A DNA stretch of 64,000 nt from Roseateles sp. DAIF2 (GCF_015624425.1 NZ_CP049919.1:1550001-1614000); one strand, 5' to 3'; numbered from the stretch's first letter, positions 8,598 to 17,752 are shown. Made by a program: numbers and translations. Notes: generated by a model not told the origin, from the letters alone.

Positions 8598-9214
8598 GCG
8601 AGGCGGTCTCCGCTCAGGATGCTCAGGCCCGCGCGGCGCAGCAGCGCGGCGGTGCGGATCAGCGGCAGGCCGATCAGGGCGGTGGGGTCGTCGGACTGCA
8701 CCGAGTCCAGCAGCGTGATGCCCAGGCTCTCGACCTTGGCGCTGCCGGCGCAGTCATAGGGCTGCTCGGCCCGCAGATAGGCCTCGATCTCGGCCTCGCT
8801 CAAGTCCCGGAAGCGCACCTGCACCGGCGCCAGATCCTCGGCGACGAAGCTGTCGGCGGCGCAGACGACCGCGATGGCGGTGTGAAAGGACACGGTCCGC
8901 CCGCTCATCGCGCGCAGCTGCGCCAGCGCGCCGGCGTGATGACCCGGCTTGCCGAGTGCGCGCCCCTCCAGATCGGCCACCTGGTCGGAGCCGATCACGA
9001 TGGCGTCGGGGTGCAGGGCGGCGACGGCCCGCGCCTTGGCCAGGGCCAGGCGCGCGGCGGTGGCGGCCGGGGTCTCGCCGCTCAGGGGGCTTTCGTCGAT
9101 CGCGGGGCTGTGGGTCTCGAAGGGCAGGCGCAGGCGCTGCAGCAGTTCGCGACGGTAGGGGGAGCTGGAGCCGAGGATCAGTCGGCGCGGCTCTTGCGGT
9201 ATCTCGTGGCTCAT
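8594..9214 (-). CDS. Maf-family nucleotide pyrophosphatase (YceF type)
   Basis: The 206-residue protein carries the Maf signature LILGSSSPYRRELLQRL at its start, then IDES, the KARAVAALHPDAIVIGSDQV catalytic region and LGKPG. Maf/YceF proteins hydrolyse non-canonical nucleotides such as m7GTP to the monophosphate, cleansing the pool of modified nucleotides. The position next to yceD-rpmF-plsX matches the usual yceF neighbourhood in betaproteobacteria and favours the YceF branch. The ATG at 9214 lies 43 bp from the divergent yceD start. The gene overlaps the downstream methyltransferase by ATGA. Confidence 0.85.
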   Translation of the reverse strand: MSHEIPQEPRRLILGSSSPYRRELLQRLRLPFETHSPAIDESPLSGETPAATAARLALAKARAVAALHPDAIVIGSDQVADLEGRALGKPGHHAGALAQLRAMSGRTVSFHTAIAVVCAADSFVAEDLAPVQVRFRDLSEAEIEAYLRAEQPYDCAGSAKVESLGITLLDSVQSDDPTALIGLPLIRTAALLRRAGLSILSGDRLA

Positions 9215-9245
9215 GATGGCGCGGATTCTCCCATCGCCGGCCCTC

Positions 9246-9251
9246 TACACT
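9246..9251 (+). promoter_or_regulatory. -10-like TACACT 6 nt before yceD
   Basis: TACACT ends 6 nt before the yceD ATG in the 43-bp maf/yceD divergent gap. It is compatible with a leaderless yceD mRNA. Confidence 0.35.
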
Positions 9252-9257
9252 TGCGGC

Positions 9258-9827
9258 ATGAACACGCGCAGTAACAGGGGGGCGGCCAAGCCCCAGGCTC
9301 CTCGCAAGCTGGATGTCGCGGCCCTGGCCCGCGATGGCGCCAGCCTCTCCGGCGCCTGGCCGGCGGCCGAACTGGAACGCCTGGCCGAGGGCGCGGCGCC
9401 CGAGGCGCCGGTGGCCGGCTGGCCCGAGGTGCAATGGGCGGTGCAGGGCGAGCTGCGCCAACCGCGCGGCGGCGAGGCCCAGACCTGGATGCGCCTGGAG
9501 GCCTCGGCCGAGGTGGCGCTGACCTGCCAGCGCTGCCTGCAGCCGGTGCGCGAGGCGCTGCAGTTCTCGCGCTGGTTCCGCTTCGTGCGCGACGAGAACG
9601 AGGCGGCCGAGCTGGATGCCGACAGCGAGGACGAGGTGCTGGCGCTGGGCCGCTCGCTGGATCTGCGCGAGCTGGTCGAGGACGAGCTGCTGCTGGACCT
9701 GCCGCTGGTGCCCCGTCACGAAACCTGCCCCGAAGCGCTGCCACAATCGGCCGGCGAGGCGGCGCTGGAGTCCGAGGCGCCGCGGCCGAATCCCTTCGCG
9801 GCCCTGGCCGCGCTGAAGAAAAAGTAG
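9258..9827 (+). CDS. yceD: YceD (DUF177) 23S rRNA accumulation protein
   Basis: The 189-residue protein matches the YceD/DUF177 family required for normal 23S rRNA levels. The diagnostic cysteines are in LTCQRCLQPVREAL (around residues 89-102) and RHETCPEA near the C-terminus. The acidic stretch DADSEDEVL and the LDLRELVEDELLLDLPL motif also fit. The start at 9258 (MNTRSN) is preferred to an upstream in-frame extension that would overlap maf. As in most proteobacteria the next gene is rpmF, but here the gap is an unusual 265 bp. Confidence 0.88.
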   Translation: MNTRSNRGAAKPQAPRKLDVAALARDGASLSGAWPAAELERLAEGAAPEAPVAGWPEVQWAVQGELRQPRGGEAQTWMRLEASAEVALTCQRCLQPVREALQFSRWFRFVRDENEAAELDADSEDEVLALGRSLDLRELVEDELLLDLPLVPRHETCPEALPQSAGEAALESEAPRPNPFAALAALKKK

Positions 9828-9862
9828 GTCCGCACGATGGTGTGGGGCATATCTCCCGCACC

Positions 9863-9873
9863 TGTGCTAGAAT
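9863..9873 (+). promoter_or_regulatory. Extended -10 promoter candidate for rpmF-plsX-fab genes
   Basis: TGTGC followed by TAGAAT gives an extended -10 (TAGAAT at 9868-9873) without a good -35. Transcription from about 9880 would give rpmF a 5' leader of roughly 210 nt. Confidence 0.4.
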
Positions 9874-9924
9874 ATTTGGCTTTCCCGGCTTGAGGGCCGT
9901 TTGTGCATGCGCAGGAGTCGTCCA

Positions 9925-10086
9925 GGCTTCGGGTTCGCGGTACAGGTGGTCGCCGGGATGGGTCCTCGAAGAGGGGGCCGACTGGCCGGATGTTGAGTCT
10001 GGCGACAAGTGATCAATGATGGGGCGGCGGTAGCAGATCCGGGTTTCGGGTTCGCAGCAGGCCTCAACCACCGAAGCCCTAGGAGA
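9925..10086 (+). promoter_or_regulatory. Structured rpmF 5' leader with alternative pairings
   Basis: CCGAAGCC at 10071-10078 sits 2 nt before the Shine-Dalgarno AGGAGA (10081-10086). It can pair with GGCTTCGG at 9925-9932 (8 exact pairs) or with GGTTTCGG at 10042-10049 (8 pairs, one G-U). The two upstream arms share an 11-bp direct repeat, TTCGGGTTCGC, at 9928-9938 and 10045-10055. The geometry suggests a translational switch, possibly L32 autoregulation. This is an inference from base complementarity only. Confidence 0.35.
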
Positions 10087-10092
10087 AATTTC

Positions 10093-10275
10093 ATGGCCGT
10101 TCAGCAAAACAAGAAGTCGCCTTCCAAGCGTGGCATGCACCGTTCGCACAATGCCCTGGTGAACCCGGGTACCGCGATCGAGCCGACCACCGGTGAGGTG
10201 CATCTGCGTCACCACATCAGCCCCAACGGTTTCTACCGTGGCCGCAAGGTCCTGAAAACCAAGGCCGACGCCTGA
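10093..10275 (+). CDS. rpmF: 50S ribosomal protein L32
   Basis: The 60-residue basic protein starts [20 protein letters not shown], the L32 signature, and continues with [33 protein letters not shown]. The cysteine zinc-ribbon residues of some L32 paralogues are absent, so this is the C-minus form. AGGAGA lies 6 nt upstream of the ATG. It follows yceD and precedes plsX as in the conserved cluster, but has a long upstream leader with potential alternative structures and a terminator-like hairpin downstream. Confidence 0.97.
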   Translation: MAVQQNKKSPSKRGMHRSHNALVNPGTAIEPTTGEVHLRHHISPNGFYRGRKVLKTKADA

Positions 10276-10337
10276 TCTGAATTCATCCTGCGCCTGCCGC
10301 ACCATGCGGCATGCGATGTGGTGGTGAAGAGAACAAG

Positions 10338-10372
10338 ACCCGGACTGCTCTGATGCGGTGCCGGGTTTTTGT
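10338..10372 (+). terminator. Terminator-like hairpin after rpmF
   Basis: ACCCGG (10338-10343) and CCGGGT (10361-10366) form a short stem followed by TTTTG. The 17-nt loop makes it weak, so partial read-through into plsX is likely. Confidence 0.4.
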
Positions 10373-10486
10373 GTTTGTGTCCGGCGCAGTCCTGCGGGTG
10401 CCTCCCGCTTGTGAGGCCTCCCCGCCTCGCGTAAGGTCGGCGCCTTCGAACGACAGCCGCTGCCAAAAGCAGCTCCTCTGCCTTTG

Positions 10487-11593
10487 ATGCCTGCTTCTGA
10501 TTCCAGTCTGCCCCTGCGCCTCGCCGTCGATTGCATGGGCGGCGATCATGGCCCGTCGGTGACCCTGCCGGCCTGCCGTGCCTTCCTGGCCGCGCACCCC
10601 CGGGCCGAGCTGCTGCTGGTCGGGCGCCCCGAGGCGCTGGCCGAGGCCGCGGCCTGGCCGCGCTGCCGCATCGTGCCGGCCAGCGAGGTCGTGACGATGG
10701 ACGATCCGGTCGAGGTGGCGCTGCGCCGCAAGAAGGATTCGTCGATGCGGGTGGCGATCGGCCAGCTCAAGAGCGTCGACGGCGCCCCGGCGCCGGCCCA
10801 GGCCTGCGTCTCGGCCGGCAACACCGGCGCGCTGATGGCGGTGGCCCGCTACCTGCTGAAGACGCTGGAGGGCATCGACCGTCCGGCGATCGCGACCGTG
10901 ATGCCGAATCAGACCGGCCGCTACACGACCGTGCTGGATCTCGGCGCCAATGTCGACTGCACGGCCGAGCATCTGCTGCAGTTCGCGGTGATGGGCTCGG
11001 CCCTGGTGTCGGCGGTCGAAGGGCGCGACGAACCCACGGTGGGCCTGCTCAACATCGGCGAGGAGGCCATCAAGGGCAGCGAGACGATCAAGCGCGCCGG
11101 CGAACTGCTGCGCCAGGCCGATGCGGCCGGCCAGCTGAACTTCCATGGCAATGTGGAAGGCAACGACATCTTCAAGGGCACGACCGACCTGGTGGTCTGC
11201 GACGGCTTCGTCGGCAATGTCGCGCTGAAGACGGCCGAGGGCCTGGCCGCGATGATCGCCGCGATCATCAAGGAAGAATTCGGCCGCAACGCGCTGACCA
11301 AGCTGGCCGCGCTGCTGGTGCTGCCGGTGCTGAAGCGCTTCAAGGGCCGGCTCGACCATCGCCGCTTCAACGGTGCGGCGCTGCTGGGCCTGCGCGGCCT
11401 GGTGTTCAAGAGCCACGGCTCGGCCGATGCCTTCGCTTTCGAGCAGGCGCTGAACCGGGCGTATGATGCCGCCCGCAACCGGTTGTTGGACCGGGTTCAC
11501 GATCGCATCATCGCCACGCTGCAGGCCATGCCCGCGGCCGTTGAAGGCGATGCAGGAGACAAGGCGGCGCCTGCCGCCGCGCAAGCTGCATGA
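10487..11593 (+). CDS. plsX: Phosphate acyltransferase PlsX
   Basis: The 368-residue enzyme converts acyl-ACP and phosphate into acyl-phosphate for PlsY in phospholipid synthesis. The N-terminal [12 protein letters not shown] motif, [30 protein letters not shown] and [16 protein letters not shown] are all PlsX hallmarks. The ATG at 10487 is used; a TTG one codon earlier is less likely. The stop overlaps the fabH start as ATGA, indicating translational coupling. It heads the fatty-acid cluster plsX-fabH-fabD-fabG-acpP-fabF. Confidence 0.96.
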   Translation: MPASDSSLPLRLAVDCMGGDHGPSVTLPACRAFLAAHPRAELLLVGRPEALAEAAAWPRCRIVPASEVVTMDDPVEVALRRKKDSSMRVAIGQLKSVDGAPAPAQACVSAGNTGALMAVARYLLKTLEGIDRPAIATVMPNQTGRYTTVLDLGANVDCTAEHLLQFAVMGSALVSAVEGRDEPTVGLLNIGEEAIKGSETIKRAGELLRQADAAGQLNFHGNVEGNDIFKGTTDLVVCDGFVGNVALKTAEGLAAMIAAIIKEEFGRNALTKLAALLVLPVLKRFKGRLDHRRFNGAALLGLRGLVFKSHGSADAFAFEQALNRAYDAARNRLLDRVHDRIIATLQAMPAAVEGDAGDKAAPAAAQAA

Positions 11594-12582
11594 GCACATC
11601 CCCATCCCCCCGCTACGCCCGCATCCTCGGCACCGGCAGCCATCTGCCGCCGCAACGCCTGACGAACGCCGACCTGGCCGCCCAGCTGGCCCGTGACGGC
11701 ATCGAGACCTCGGACGAATGGATCGTCGAGCGCACCGGCATCCGCGCCCGCCATTTCGCCGCCGAAGGCGTGACCGCCAGCGACCTGGCCCTGCCGGCCG
11801 CGCGCGCCGCGCTGGAAGCGGCCGGCGTGGCGGCCGAAGAGATCGACCTGATCATCGTCGCGACCTCGACGCCGGACATGGTGTTCCCCTCGACCGCCGC
11901 GCTGCTGCAACAGAAGCTGGGCGTCGCGGGCTGCGCCGCCTTCGACGTGCAGGCTGTCTGCTCGGGCTTCGTCTATGCGCTGACCGTGGCCGACTCGATG
12001 ATCAAGACCGGCGCCGCGAACAAGGCCCTGGTGGTCGGTGCCGAGGTGTTCTCGCGCATCCTCGACTTCAAGGACCGCACCACCTGCGTGCTGTTCGGCG
12101 ATGGCGCCGGCGCGGTCGTGCTCGGCGCCTCCGACGCGCCGGGCATCCTGGCCTCGGAGCTGCATGCCGATGGCCGCCATGTCGACATCCTCTGCGTGCC
12201 CGGCCAGGTGGCCGGCGGCGCGGTGACCGGCCACCCCTTCCTGAAGATGGACGGGCAGGGCGTGTTCAAGCTGGCGGTCACGGTGCTGGAGAAGGTGGCG
12301 CGCTCGGTGCTGGAAAAGGCCGGCAAGAGCGAGGCCGACATCGACTGGCTGATCCCGCACCAGGCCAATATCCGCATCATGCAGGGCACGGCCAAGAAGC
12401 TGAAGATGCCGCTGGACAAGCTGATCGTCACCGTCGACGAGCATGGCAACACCTCGGCCGCCTCGATCCCGCTGGCGCTGGACGTCGCGGTGCGCAGCGG
12501 CAAGGTCAAGCGCGGCGACACCGTGATGCTGGAAGGCGTCGGCGGCGGCTTCACCTGGGGCGCGGTGCTGCTGGATTTCTGA
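11590..12582 (+). CDS. fabH: 3-oxoacyl-ACP synthase III
   Basis: The 330-residue condensing enzyme starts fatty-acid synthesis from acetyl-CoA and malonyl-ACP. The catalytic triad is visible: Cys in [14 protein letters not shown] (about residue 123), His in [12 protein letters not shown] (about 256) and Asn in [14 protein letters not shown] (about 286). The conserved ERTGIRARH arginine loop and [10 protein letters not shown] are present. The length is close to E. coli FabH (317). It overlaps plsX by 4 bp and is followed 22 bp later by fabD. Confidence 0.97.
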   Translation: MSTSPSPRYARILGTGSHLPPQRLTNADLAAQLARDGIETSDEWIVERTGIRARHFAAEGVTASDLALPAARAALEAAGVAAEEIDLIIVATSTPDMVFPSTAALLQQKLGVAGCAAFDVQAVCSGFVYALTVADSMIKTGAANKALVVGAEVFSRILDFKDRTTCVLFGDGAGAVVLGASDAPGILASELHADGRHVDILCVPGQVAGGAVTGHPFLKMDGQGVFKLAVTVLEKVARSVLEKAGKSEADIDWLIPHQANIRIMQGTAKKLKMPLDKLIVTVDEHGNTSAASIPLALDVAVRSGKVKRGDTVMLEGVGGGFTWGAVLLDF

Positions 12583-12604
12583 CGAACGGAAAAGAGACAA
12601 GAGA

Positions 12605-13546
12605 ATGACCGCGAAGTTTGCATTCGTGTTCCCGGGCCAGGGCTCGCAGGCCGTCGGCATGCTGGACGCCTGGGGCGACCATCCCGAGGTGGCGCGCACC
12701 CTGGCCGAGGCCTCCGAGGCGCTGTCCGAGGACATCGGCGCGCTGATCAAGGCCGGCCCGAAGGAACAGCTGGACCTGACCACCAACACCCAGCCGGTGA
12801 TGCTGACCGCCGGCATCGCCTGCTACCGCGCCTGGATCGCCGAGACCGGCCTGGTGCCCGCCGCCGCCGCCGGCCATTCGCTGGGCGAGTACACGGCCCT
12901 GGTGGCCAGCGGCGCGCTGAGCCTGGCCCAGGCGCTGCCGCTGGTGCGCTTCCGCGCCCGGGCGATGCAGGAAGCGGTGCCGGTCGGCGCCGGCGCGATG
13001 TACGCGATCCTGGGCCTAGACGGCGAGGCCGTGCGCGCCGCCTGTCTGCAGGTGGCCGCCGACAGCGGCGAGGTGATCGAGGCGGTCAACTTCAACGACC
13101 CCAAGCAGACCGTGATCGCCGGCAGCAAGGCCGGTGCCGAGAAGGCCGCCGAGGCCCTGAAGGCGGCCGGCGCGAAGCGCGCGCTGCCGCTGCCGGTGTC
13201 GGCCCCCTTCCACAGCAGCCTGATGAAGCCGGCTGCCGAACGCCTGCGCGAGCAGCTGGCCGCGGTGAGCTTCGGCGCCCAGGCCTTCCCGGTCGTCAAC
13301 AATATCGACGTGGCCATCACCGACAATGCTGACGCGCTGCGCGACGCGCTGTACCGCCAGGCCTTCGGCCCGGTGCGCTGGGTCGAGGTGGTGCAAGCCT
13401 TGAAGGCGCGCGGCCTGACCCACATCATCGAATGCGGCCCCGGCAAGGTGCTGGCCGGCATGGTCAAGCGCATCGATGGCGAACTGCAGAGCACCACGGT
13501 GCTGGACCCGGCCTCGCTGGCCGAAGCGAAAACCCTGCTGAGCTGA
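12605..13546 (+). CDS. fabD: Malonyl-CoA:ACP transacylase
   Basis: The 313-residue enzyme loads malonyl groups onto ACP. FVFPGQGSQAVGM marks the oxyanion region, GHSLGEYTAL carries the nucleophilic Ser (about residue 92) and VSAPFHSSLM the catalytic His (about 201). The length and spacing match E. coli FabD (309). It lies between fabH and fabG, all in the same direction with short gaps, as expected for the shared operon. Confidence 0.97.
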   Translation: MTAKFAFVFPGQGSQAVGMLDAWGDHPEVARTLAEASEALSEDIGALIKAGPKEQLDLTTNTQPVMLTAGIACYRAWIAETGLVPAAAAGHSLGEYTALVASGALSLAQALPLVRFRARAMQEAVPVGAGAMYAILGLDGEAVRAACLQVAADSGEVIEAVNFNDPKQTVIAGSKAGAEKAAEALKAAGAKRALPLPVSAPFHSSLMKPAAERLREQLAAVSFGAQAFPVVNNIDVAITDNADALRDALYRQAFGPVRWVEVVQALKARGLTHIIECGPGKVLAGMVKRIDGELQSTTVLDPASLAEAKTLLS

Positions 13547-13554
13547 TCTATTCC

Positions 13555-14292
13555 ATGAGCGATACCAAACAAGTAGCCCTGGTCACCGGCGCGAGCCGCG
13601 GCATCGGCCGGGCCATTGCCCTGCACCTGGCCCAGCAGGGCTTCACGGTGATCGGCAGCGCCACCAGCGAATCCGGCGCCGCCGGCATCAGCGAGGTGCT
13701 GGGCCCCCTGGGCGGCCGCGGCATCGTGCTGAACGTCAACGACGCCGCCGCCTGCGACGCGGCGGTGGACGAGATCGTCAAGGCCGATGGCGGCCTGCAG
13801 GTGCTGGTCAACAATGCCGGCATCACGCGCGACACCTTGTCGATGCGCATGAAGGACGAGGATTGGGATGCGGTGCTGGACACCAATCTGAAGGCCGTAT
13901 TCCGCATGAGCCGCGCGGTGATGCGCACGATGATGAAGCAGCGCCACGGCCGCATCATCAACATCACCTCGGTGGTGGGCGCGTCCGGCAATGCCGGCCA
14001 GGCCAACTATGCGGCCGCCAAGGCCGGCGTCGCGGGCATGACCCGCTCGCTGGCGCGCGAGCTGGGCAGCCGCGGCATCACGGTCAACTGCGTCGCGCCC
14101 GGCTTCATCGCCACCGACATGACCGAGGTCCTGCCCGAGGCCCAGAAGGCCGCGCTGCTGGGCCAGATCCCGCTGGGCCGCCTGGGCGCGCCGGAGGAGA
14201 TCGCCGCGGCCGTGGCCTTCCTGGCTTCGAGCCAGGCCGGCTACATCACCGGCAGCGAACTGCACGTAAATGGCGGCATGTTCATGAATTAA
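13555..14292 (+). CDS. fabG: 3-oxoacyl-ACP reductase
   Basis: The 245-residue short-chain dehydrogenase reduces 3-oxoacyl-ACP with NADPH. It has the TGASRGIG cofactor motif at residues 13-20, NNAG, the catalytic Ser in ITSVVG and the YxxxK pair at about 151/155 (YAAAKAG). It ends with the FabG-type ITGSELHVNGGMFMN. The ATG at 13555 is 8 bp after the fabD stop. A 146-bp gap with a GC hairpin and a promoter-like sequence separates it from acpP, so acpP can be expressed at a higher level independently. Confidence 0.97.
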   Translation: MSDTKQVALVTGASRGIGRAIALHLAQQGFTVIGSATSESGAAGISEVLGPLGGRGIVLNVNDAAACDAAVDEIVKADGGLQVLVNNAGITRDTLSMRMKDEDWDAVLDTNLKAVFRMSRAVMRTMMKQRHGRIINITSVVGASGNAGQANYAAAKAGVAGMTRSLARELGSRGITVNCVAPGFIATDMTEVLPEAQKAALLGQIPLGRLGAPEEIAAAVAFLASSQAGYITGSELHVNGGMFMN

Positions 14293-14300
14293 TCGATTGT

Positions 14301-14319
14301 GGAGGGGCGCCGCCCCTCC
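14301..14319. repeat. GC-rich perfect hairpin between fabG and acpP
   Basis: GGAGGGGCG and CGCCCCTCC flank one C. The stem is very stable but no T-run follows, so it is more likely an mRNA stability or processing element than an intrinsic terminator. Confidence 0.5.
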
Positions 14320-14366
14320 CACCGGATTCGCCCGGCCGGTGAGGGCCTTGGATGTGACGGATTGCC

Positions 14367-14401
14367 TTGACTTAGGCTCGCCACTCTAGAGGCCTTAGAA
14401 T
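14367..14401 (+). promoter_or_regulatory. acpP promoter candidate
   Basis: TAGAAT at 14396-14401 is a good -10. TTGACT at 14367-14372 is 23 bp away, which is too far for a normal -35, so the -10 may work with TTAGGC at 14372-14377. The transcript would begin about 30 nt before the acpP start and include its strong GGAGGAG site. Confidence 0.38.
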
Positions 14402-14438
14402 CCCGGGCTGTTCCTAGCAAACCCCTCCTGGAGGAGTC

Positions 14439-14678
14439 ATGAGCGATATCGAAGCACGTGTCAAGAAAATCATCGCCGAGCAACTCGGCGTGCCTGAGTC
14501 CGACGTCACCAATGAGAAGGCCTTCGTGGCCGATCTGGGCGCCGACTCGCTGGACACCGTGGAACTGGTGATGGCTCTCGAAGACGAGTTCGGCATCGAG
14601 ATCCCGGACGAAGAGGCCGAGAAGATCACCACCGTGCAGCTGGCGATCGACTACGCCGTCAAGCACCAGAAGGCCTGA
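14439..14678 (+). CDS. acpP: Acyl carrier protein
   Basis: The 79-residue acidic protein carries acyl chains on a 4'-phosphopantetheine arm. The attachment Ser is residue 37 in [12 protein letters not shown]. The four-helix sequence [16 protein letters not shown] through [19 protein letters not shown] is typical AcpP. A strong GGAGGAG precedes the ATG by 3-4 nt. The modifying enzyme AcpS is encoded at 26357 in the same window. Own-promoter expression fits the large amount of ACP cells need. Confidence 0.98.
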   Translation: MSDIEARVKKIIAEQLGVPESDVTNEKAFVADLGADSLDTVELVMALEDEFGIEIPDEEAEKITTVQLAIDYAVKHQKA

Positions 14679-14730
14679 TCGGCGCCTTCCGCGCCACAGG
14701 TCTTTCTTCCGTTAACTGATCCCGTACCGC

Positions 14731-15975
14731 ATGAGCCGTCGTCGCGTTGTCGTCACCGGACTTGGTCTGATCAGCCCCGTGGGCAACACGGTGGCCGAGG
14801 GCTGGGCCAACATCCTGGCTGGCAAGTCCGGCATTGATACCATCACCCGTTTCGATCCCAGCAGCTTCGCCTGCCAGTTCGCCGGCGAGGTGAAGGGCTT
14901 CGACGTGGGCGCCTACCTGTCCACCAAGGAAGCGCGCACGATGGACACCTTCATCCATTACGGATTGGCGGCGTCCGTCCAGGCGGTGCAGGATGCCGGC
15001 TTGCCGACGAACGATCAGCTGACGGAAGAGCAATCTGAGCGTATCGGCGTGCTGGTCGGCTCGGGCATCGGCGGTCTGCCGATGATCGAGGAGACCCACG
15101 CCGAACTCGCGAGCCGCGGCCCGCGCCGCGTCTCGCCCTTCTTTGTGCCGGCCTCGATCATCAACATGATCTCGGGCCATGTGTCGATCCGCTACGGCTT
15201 CCAAGGGCCGAACCTCGCGATCGTCACCGCCTGCACGACCGGCCTGCACGCCATCGGCGAAGCCGGCCGCCTGATCGAATACGGCGACGCCGACGTGATG
15301 ATCGCCGGCGGTGCCGAGTCGACCGTCTCGCCGCTGGGCATCGGCGGCTTTGCCGCGGCCCGCGCGCTGTCCACCCGCAACGACGATCCCAAGACCGCCT
15401 CGCGGCCCTGGGACAGGGACCGCGACGGCTTCGTGCTGGGCGAGGGCGGCGGCGTGCTGGTGCTGGAAGAATACGAACACGCCAAGAAGCGTGGCGCCAA
15501 GATCTACTGCGAGCTGGTCGGTTTCGGCATGGGTGCGGACGCGTACCACATGACCGCGCCCAATGTCGACGGCCCGAAGCGTTCCATGAAGGCAGCGCTG
15601 CGCAACGCCGGCCTGAACGCCGACCAGATCCAGTACATGAACGCGCATGGCACCTCGACACCGCTGGGCGACGTCAACGAGACCAACGCGATCAAGCTGG
15701 CCTTCGGCGATCACGCCAAGAAGATGGTGATCAGCTCCACCAAGTCCATGACCGGGCATCTGCTCGGCGGGGCGGGGGGCATCGAATCGGTGTTCACGGC
15801 CCTGGCCGTGCACAACCAGATCGCGCCGCCCACCATCAACATCTTCAACCAGGATCCCGAGTGCGACCTGGACTACTGCGCCAACGTGGCGCGGGAAATG
15901 AAGATCGACTACGCCGCCAAGAACAACTTCGGCTTCGGCGGAACCAACGGCACGCTGATCTTCAAGCGGGTCTGA
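14731..15975 (+). CDS. fabF: 3-oxoacyl-ACP synthase II
   Basis: The 414-residue elongating condensing enzyme has the Cys-His-His triad: Cys in [15 protein letters not shown] (about residue 169), His in [11 protein letters not shown] and His in [13 protein letters not shown]. It starts [15 protein letters not shown] and ends [14 protein letters not shown], both KAS II signatures. It follows acpP by 52 bp and closes the fatty-acid operon. The next gene, a small membrane protein, starts 10 bp later and is probably co-transcribed. Confidence 0.97.
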   Translation: MSRRRVVVTGLGLISPVGNTVAEGWANILAGKSGIDTITRFDPSSFACQFAGEVKGFDVGAYLSTKEARTMDTFIHYGLAASVQAVQDAGLPTNDQLTEEQSERIGVLVGSGIGGLPMIEETHAELASRGPRRVSPFFVPASIINMISGHVSIRYGFQGPNLAIVTACTTGLHAIGEAGRLIEYGDADVMIAGGAESTVSPLGIGGFAAARALSTRNDDPKTASRPWDRDRDGFVLGEGGGVLVLEEYEHAKKRGAKIYCELVGFGMGADAYHMTAPNVDGPKRSMKAALRNAGLNADQIQYMNAHGTSTPLGDVNETNAIKLAFGDHAKKMVISSTKSMTGHLLGGAGGIESVFTALAVHNQIAPPTINIFNQDPECDLDYCANVAREMKIDYAAKNNFGFGGTNGTLIFKRV

Positions 15976-15985
15976 GGCCGGGGCC

Positions 15986-16480
15986 ATGACGGCCCTGTCG
16001 CGCCACGCGAGCGCCTTCGAGCTGCGCATCGAACCCGACCGGGCGATGCGCGGCGCCACCGCCCTGGTGGCGGCGCTCGGTGCAGCGGCCCTGCTGGCCG
16101 CCCTGAATTCCCATTCCCGGGTGGCCGATGCCGCCTGGCTGCCCGCGTCCGCCTGGTGGGGGTTGACTTTGCTCGGCCCGCCGCTGGCGGCCGGCCTGGG
16201 CTGGCGCCTGGCCCGGCATGCGCCGCTGCGCCTGCGCTGGGACGGCCGGGCCTGGTGGCTGCGCAGCCCCGAGGGCGCGGCCGACGAGCGCCCGCTGCGC
16301 CTGACCGTGGCGATCGACCTTGGCACCTGGCTGCTGCTGCGCCTGCATGCGGCACGCGGCCCGCTGTGGCCGCCGCGCTACCTGGCGCTGGCCCGCGCGG
16401 CGCATCCGGCCGCCTGGCCGGGCCTGCGCGCCACCCTGTTCACCGCACCGCAGCGCGGGGCCGATGATGACGATGTCTGA
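15986..16480 (+). CDS. Hypothetical small inner-membrane protein
   Basis: I do not recognise a named family. The 164-residue protein has two predicted membrane segments, about residues 26-41 (LVAALGAAALLAAL) and 54-74 (WWGLTLLGPPLAAGLGW). A tryptophan- and arginine-rich domain follows (RLRWDGRAWWLRSP, LTVAIDLGTWLLLRLH). A similar unnamed gene often lies between fabF and rpoE in Burkholderiales. It overlaps the rpoE start by 8 bp, so it is probably translationally coupled to the sigma factor, and it could influence envelope-stress signalling. That role is inference from position only. Confidence 0.7.
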   Translation: MTALSRHASAFELRIEPDRAMRGATALVAALGAAALLAALNSHSRVADAAWLPASAWWGLTLLGPPLAAGLGWRLARHAPLRLRWDGRAWWLRSPEGAADERPLRLTVAIDLGTWLLLRLHAARGPLWPPRYLALARAAHPAAWPGLRATLFTAPQRGADDDDV

Positions 16481-17081
16481 GCCCGATCCGGACCTGGCCC
16501 TGGTCGAGCGCGCGCAGCGCGGCGACACCCGCGCCTTCGAGCTGCTGGTCATCAAGTACCAGCGCCGGGTCGAGCGCCTGATCGCGCGCATGGTGCGCGA
16601 CGTCGACCTGGTGGCCGACATCGCGCAGGAAAGCTTCCTGCGCGCCTACCGCGCGCTGCCGGGCTTCCGTGGCGACAGCGCCTTCTACACCTGGCTGTAC
16701 CGCATCGCGGTCAACACCGCCAAGAAGACCCTGGTCGAGCTGCGCCGGGATCCTGTGTTCGTGGAGTCCTCCCTCAAATCGGGGGATTCGGACGAGGAAC
16801 CTTTGCCCGATCACGAGGCTCCAAGCGATGTGGCCACACCGGAGGCCCTGCTGGCCAGCAAGGAAGTGGCGCAGACGGTGAACGCGGCGGTGGAGGAGCT
16901 GGCGGAGGAATTCCGCCGCGCCCTGCTGCTGCGCGAGGTCGAGGGCTTGAGTTACGAGGAGATCGCGGGCCTGATGGGCTGCCCGGTCGGCACGGTGCGT
17001 TCGCGCATCTACCGGGCCCGCGAGGCGGTGGCGGCGCGCCTGCGGCCGCTGCTGGGCACCCGTGACGGCGAGCGCTGGTGA
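16473..17081 (+). CDS. rpoE: ECF sigma factor RpoE/AlgU
   Basis: The 202-residue group 4 sigma factor has region 2 at about residues 20-90 (ELLVIKYQRRVERLI, DIAQESFLRAYRALPGFRGDSAFYTWLYRIAVNTAKK). Region 4 is near 135-185 (EEFRRALLLREVEGLSYEEIAGLMGCPVGTVRSRIYRARE). It directs the envelope-stress response. The start MSEPDPDLALVERAQRGD at 16473 fits the family; two ATGs 6-9 bp upstream are alternatives. It overlaps the membrane-protein gene before it, and its anti-sigma gene follows 28 bp later. No -35 match to an RpoE autoregulated promoter was clear upstream. Confidence 0.95.
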   Translation: MSEPDPDLALVERAQRGDTRAFELLVIKYQRRVERLIARMVRDVDLVADIAQESFLRAYRALPGFRGDSAFYTWLYRIAVNTAKKTLVELRRDPVFVESSLKSGDSDEEPLPDHEAPSDVATPEALLASKEVAQTVNAAVEELAEEFRRALLLREVEGLSYEEIAGLMGCPVGTVRSRIYRAREAVAARLRPLLGTRDGERW

Positions 17082-17109
17082 GCGACGAGGACAAGGATCG
17101 AGCAAGCGA

Positions 17110-17655
17110 ATGAGTCAGACGAACGGGAACGGGGCGAGCCCCTGGCGCGACAGCGCCCTGTCGGCGCTGGCCGATGGCGAGGCCGGCGCGGCCGAGATCG
17201 ACGCGCTGCTGCGCCAGGGCGAGCCGGCGGCCCTGCGCGGCCGCTGGCATGCCTATCAGCTGATCGGTGACAGCCTGCGCAGCACCGAGCTGGCGCAGGA
17301 CGGCCGGCGCACGCAAGCGCTGCTGGAGCGGCTGCGGCCGCAACTGGCGGCCGAGCCGGTGCCGCTGCGTCCGCCCGCGCCGAGCGCGCGGCGCTGGTTC
17401 GCGCCGGCCGCAGTGGCCGCCGGCTTCATGAGCCTGGCGGTCGGGCTGAGCAGCCTGACGAGCCTGCGGGATCCGGCGGCCGATGCGCGCCTGGCCGTGC
17501 TGCCGCCGGCCCCGGTCTCGGCCACCATGCCCTGGCCGACCCAGTCGGGCCTGTCCTTCGCTCAGTCCGCCGCGGCACCGGGTGCCGCGCCGCTGCTCGG
17601 CTTCGACGAGGCCGCGCCGCCCGCGGCCGCTGCCGCCTCCCGTCCGCTGCCATGA
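17110..17655 (+). CDS. rseA: Anti-sigma-E factor RseA/MucA-like
   Basis: The 181-residue protein has the RseA layout: an N-terminal cytoplasmic sigma-binding domain (WRDSALSALADGEAG, then WHAYQLIGDSLRS) ending near residue 80, a single TM at about 97-118 (WFAPAAVAAGFMSLAVGLSSL), and a short, low-complexity periplasmic tail rich in A and P. It would hold RpoE at the membrane until regulated proteolysis releases it. The periplasmic part is only about 60 residues and has no recognisable RseB-binding domain. This agrees with the absence of rseB between this gene and mucD. Confidence 0.85.
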   Translation: MSQTNGNGASPWRDSALSALADGEAGAAEIDALLRQGEPAALRGRWHAYQLIGDSLRSTELAQDGRRTQALLERLRPQLAAEPVPLRPPAPSARRWFAPAAVAAGFMSLAVGLSSLTSLRDPAADARLAVLPPAPVSATMPWPTQSGLSFAQSAAAPGAAPLLGFDEAAPPAAAAASRPLP

Positions 17656-17752
17656 CCAGAGTTCCGTCGCGCCGCGGCGCGTAAAGTGCGCAGCTGTGCC
17701 ATGCTTGCGCGAATGCCGCGAGCCGGCCCTTTATCAGCCGATCATCCCGACC

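Noticed and set aside
14301..14319. GC hairpin after fabG read as a terminator
   Set aside because: No T-run on either strand, so I list it only as a hairpin.
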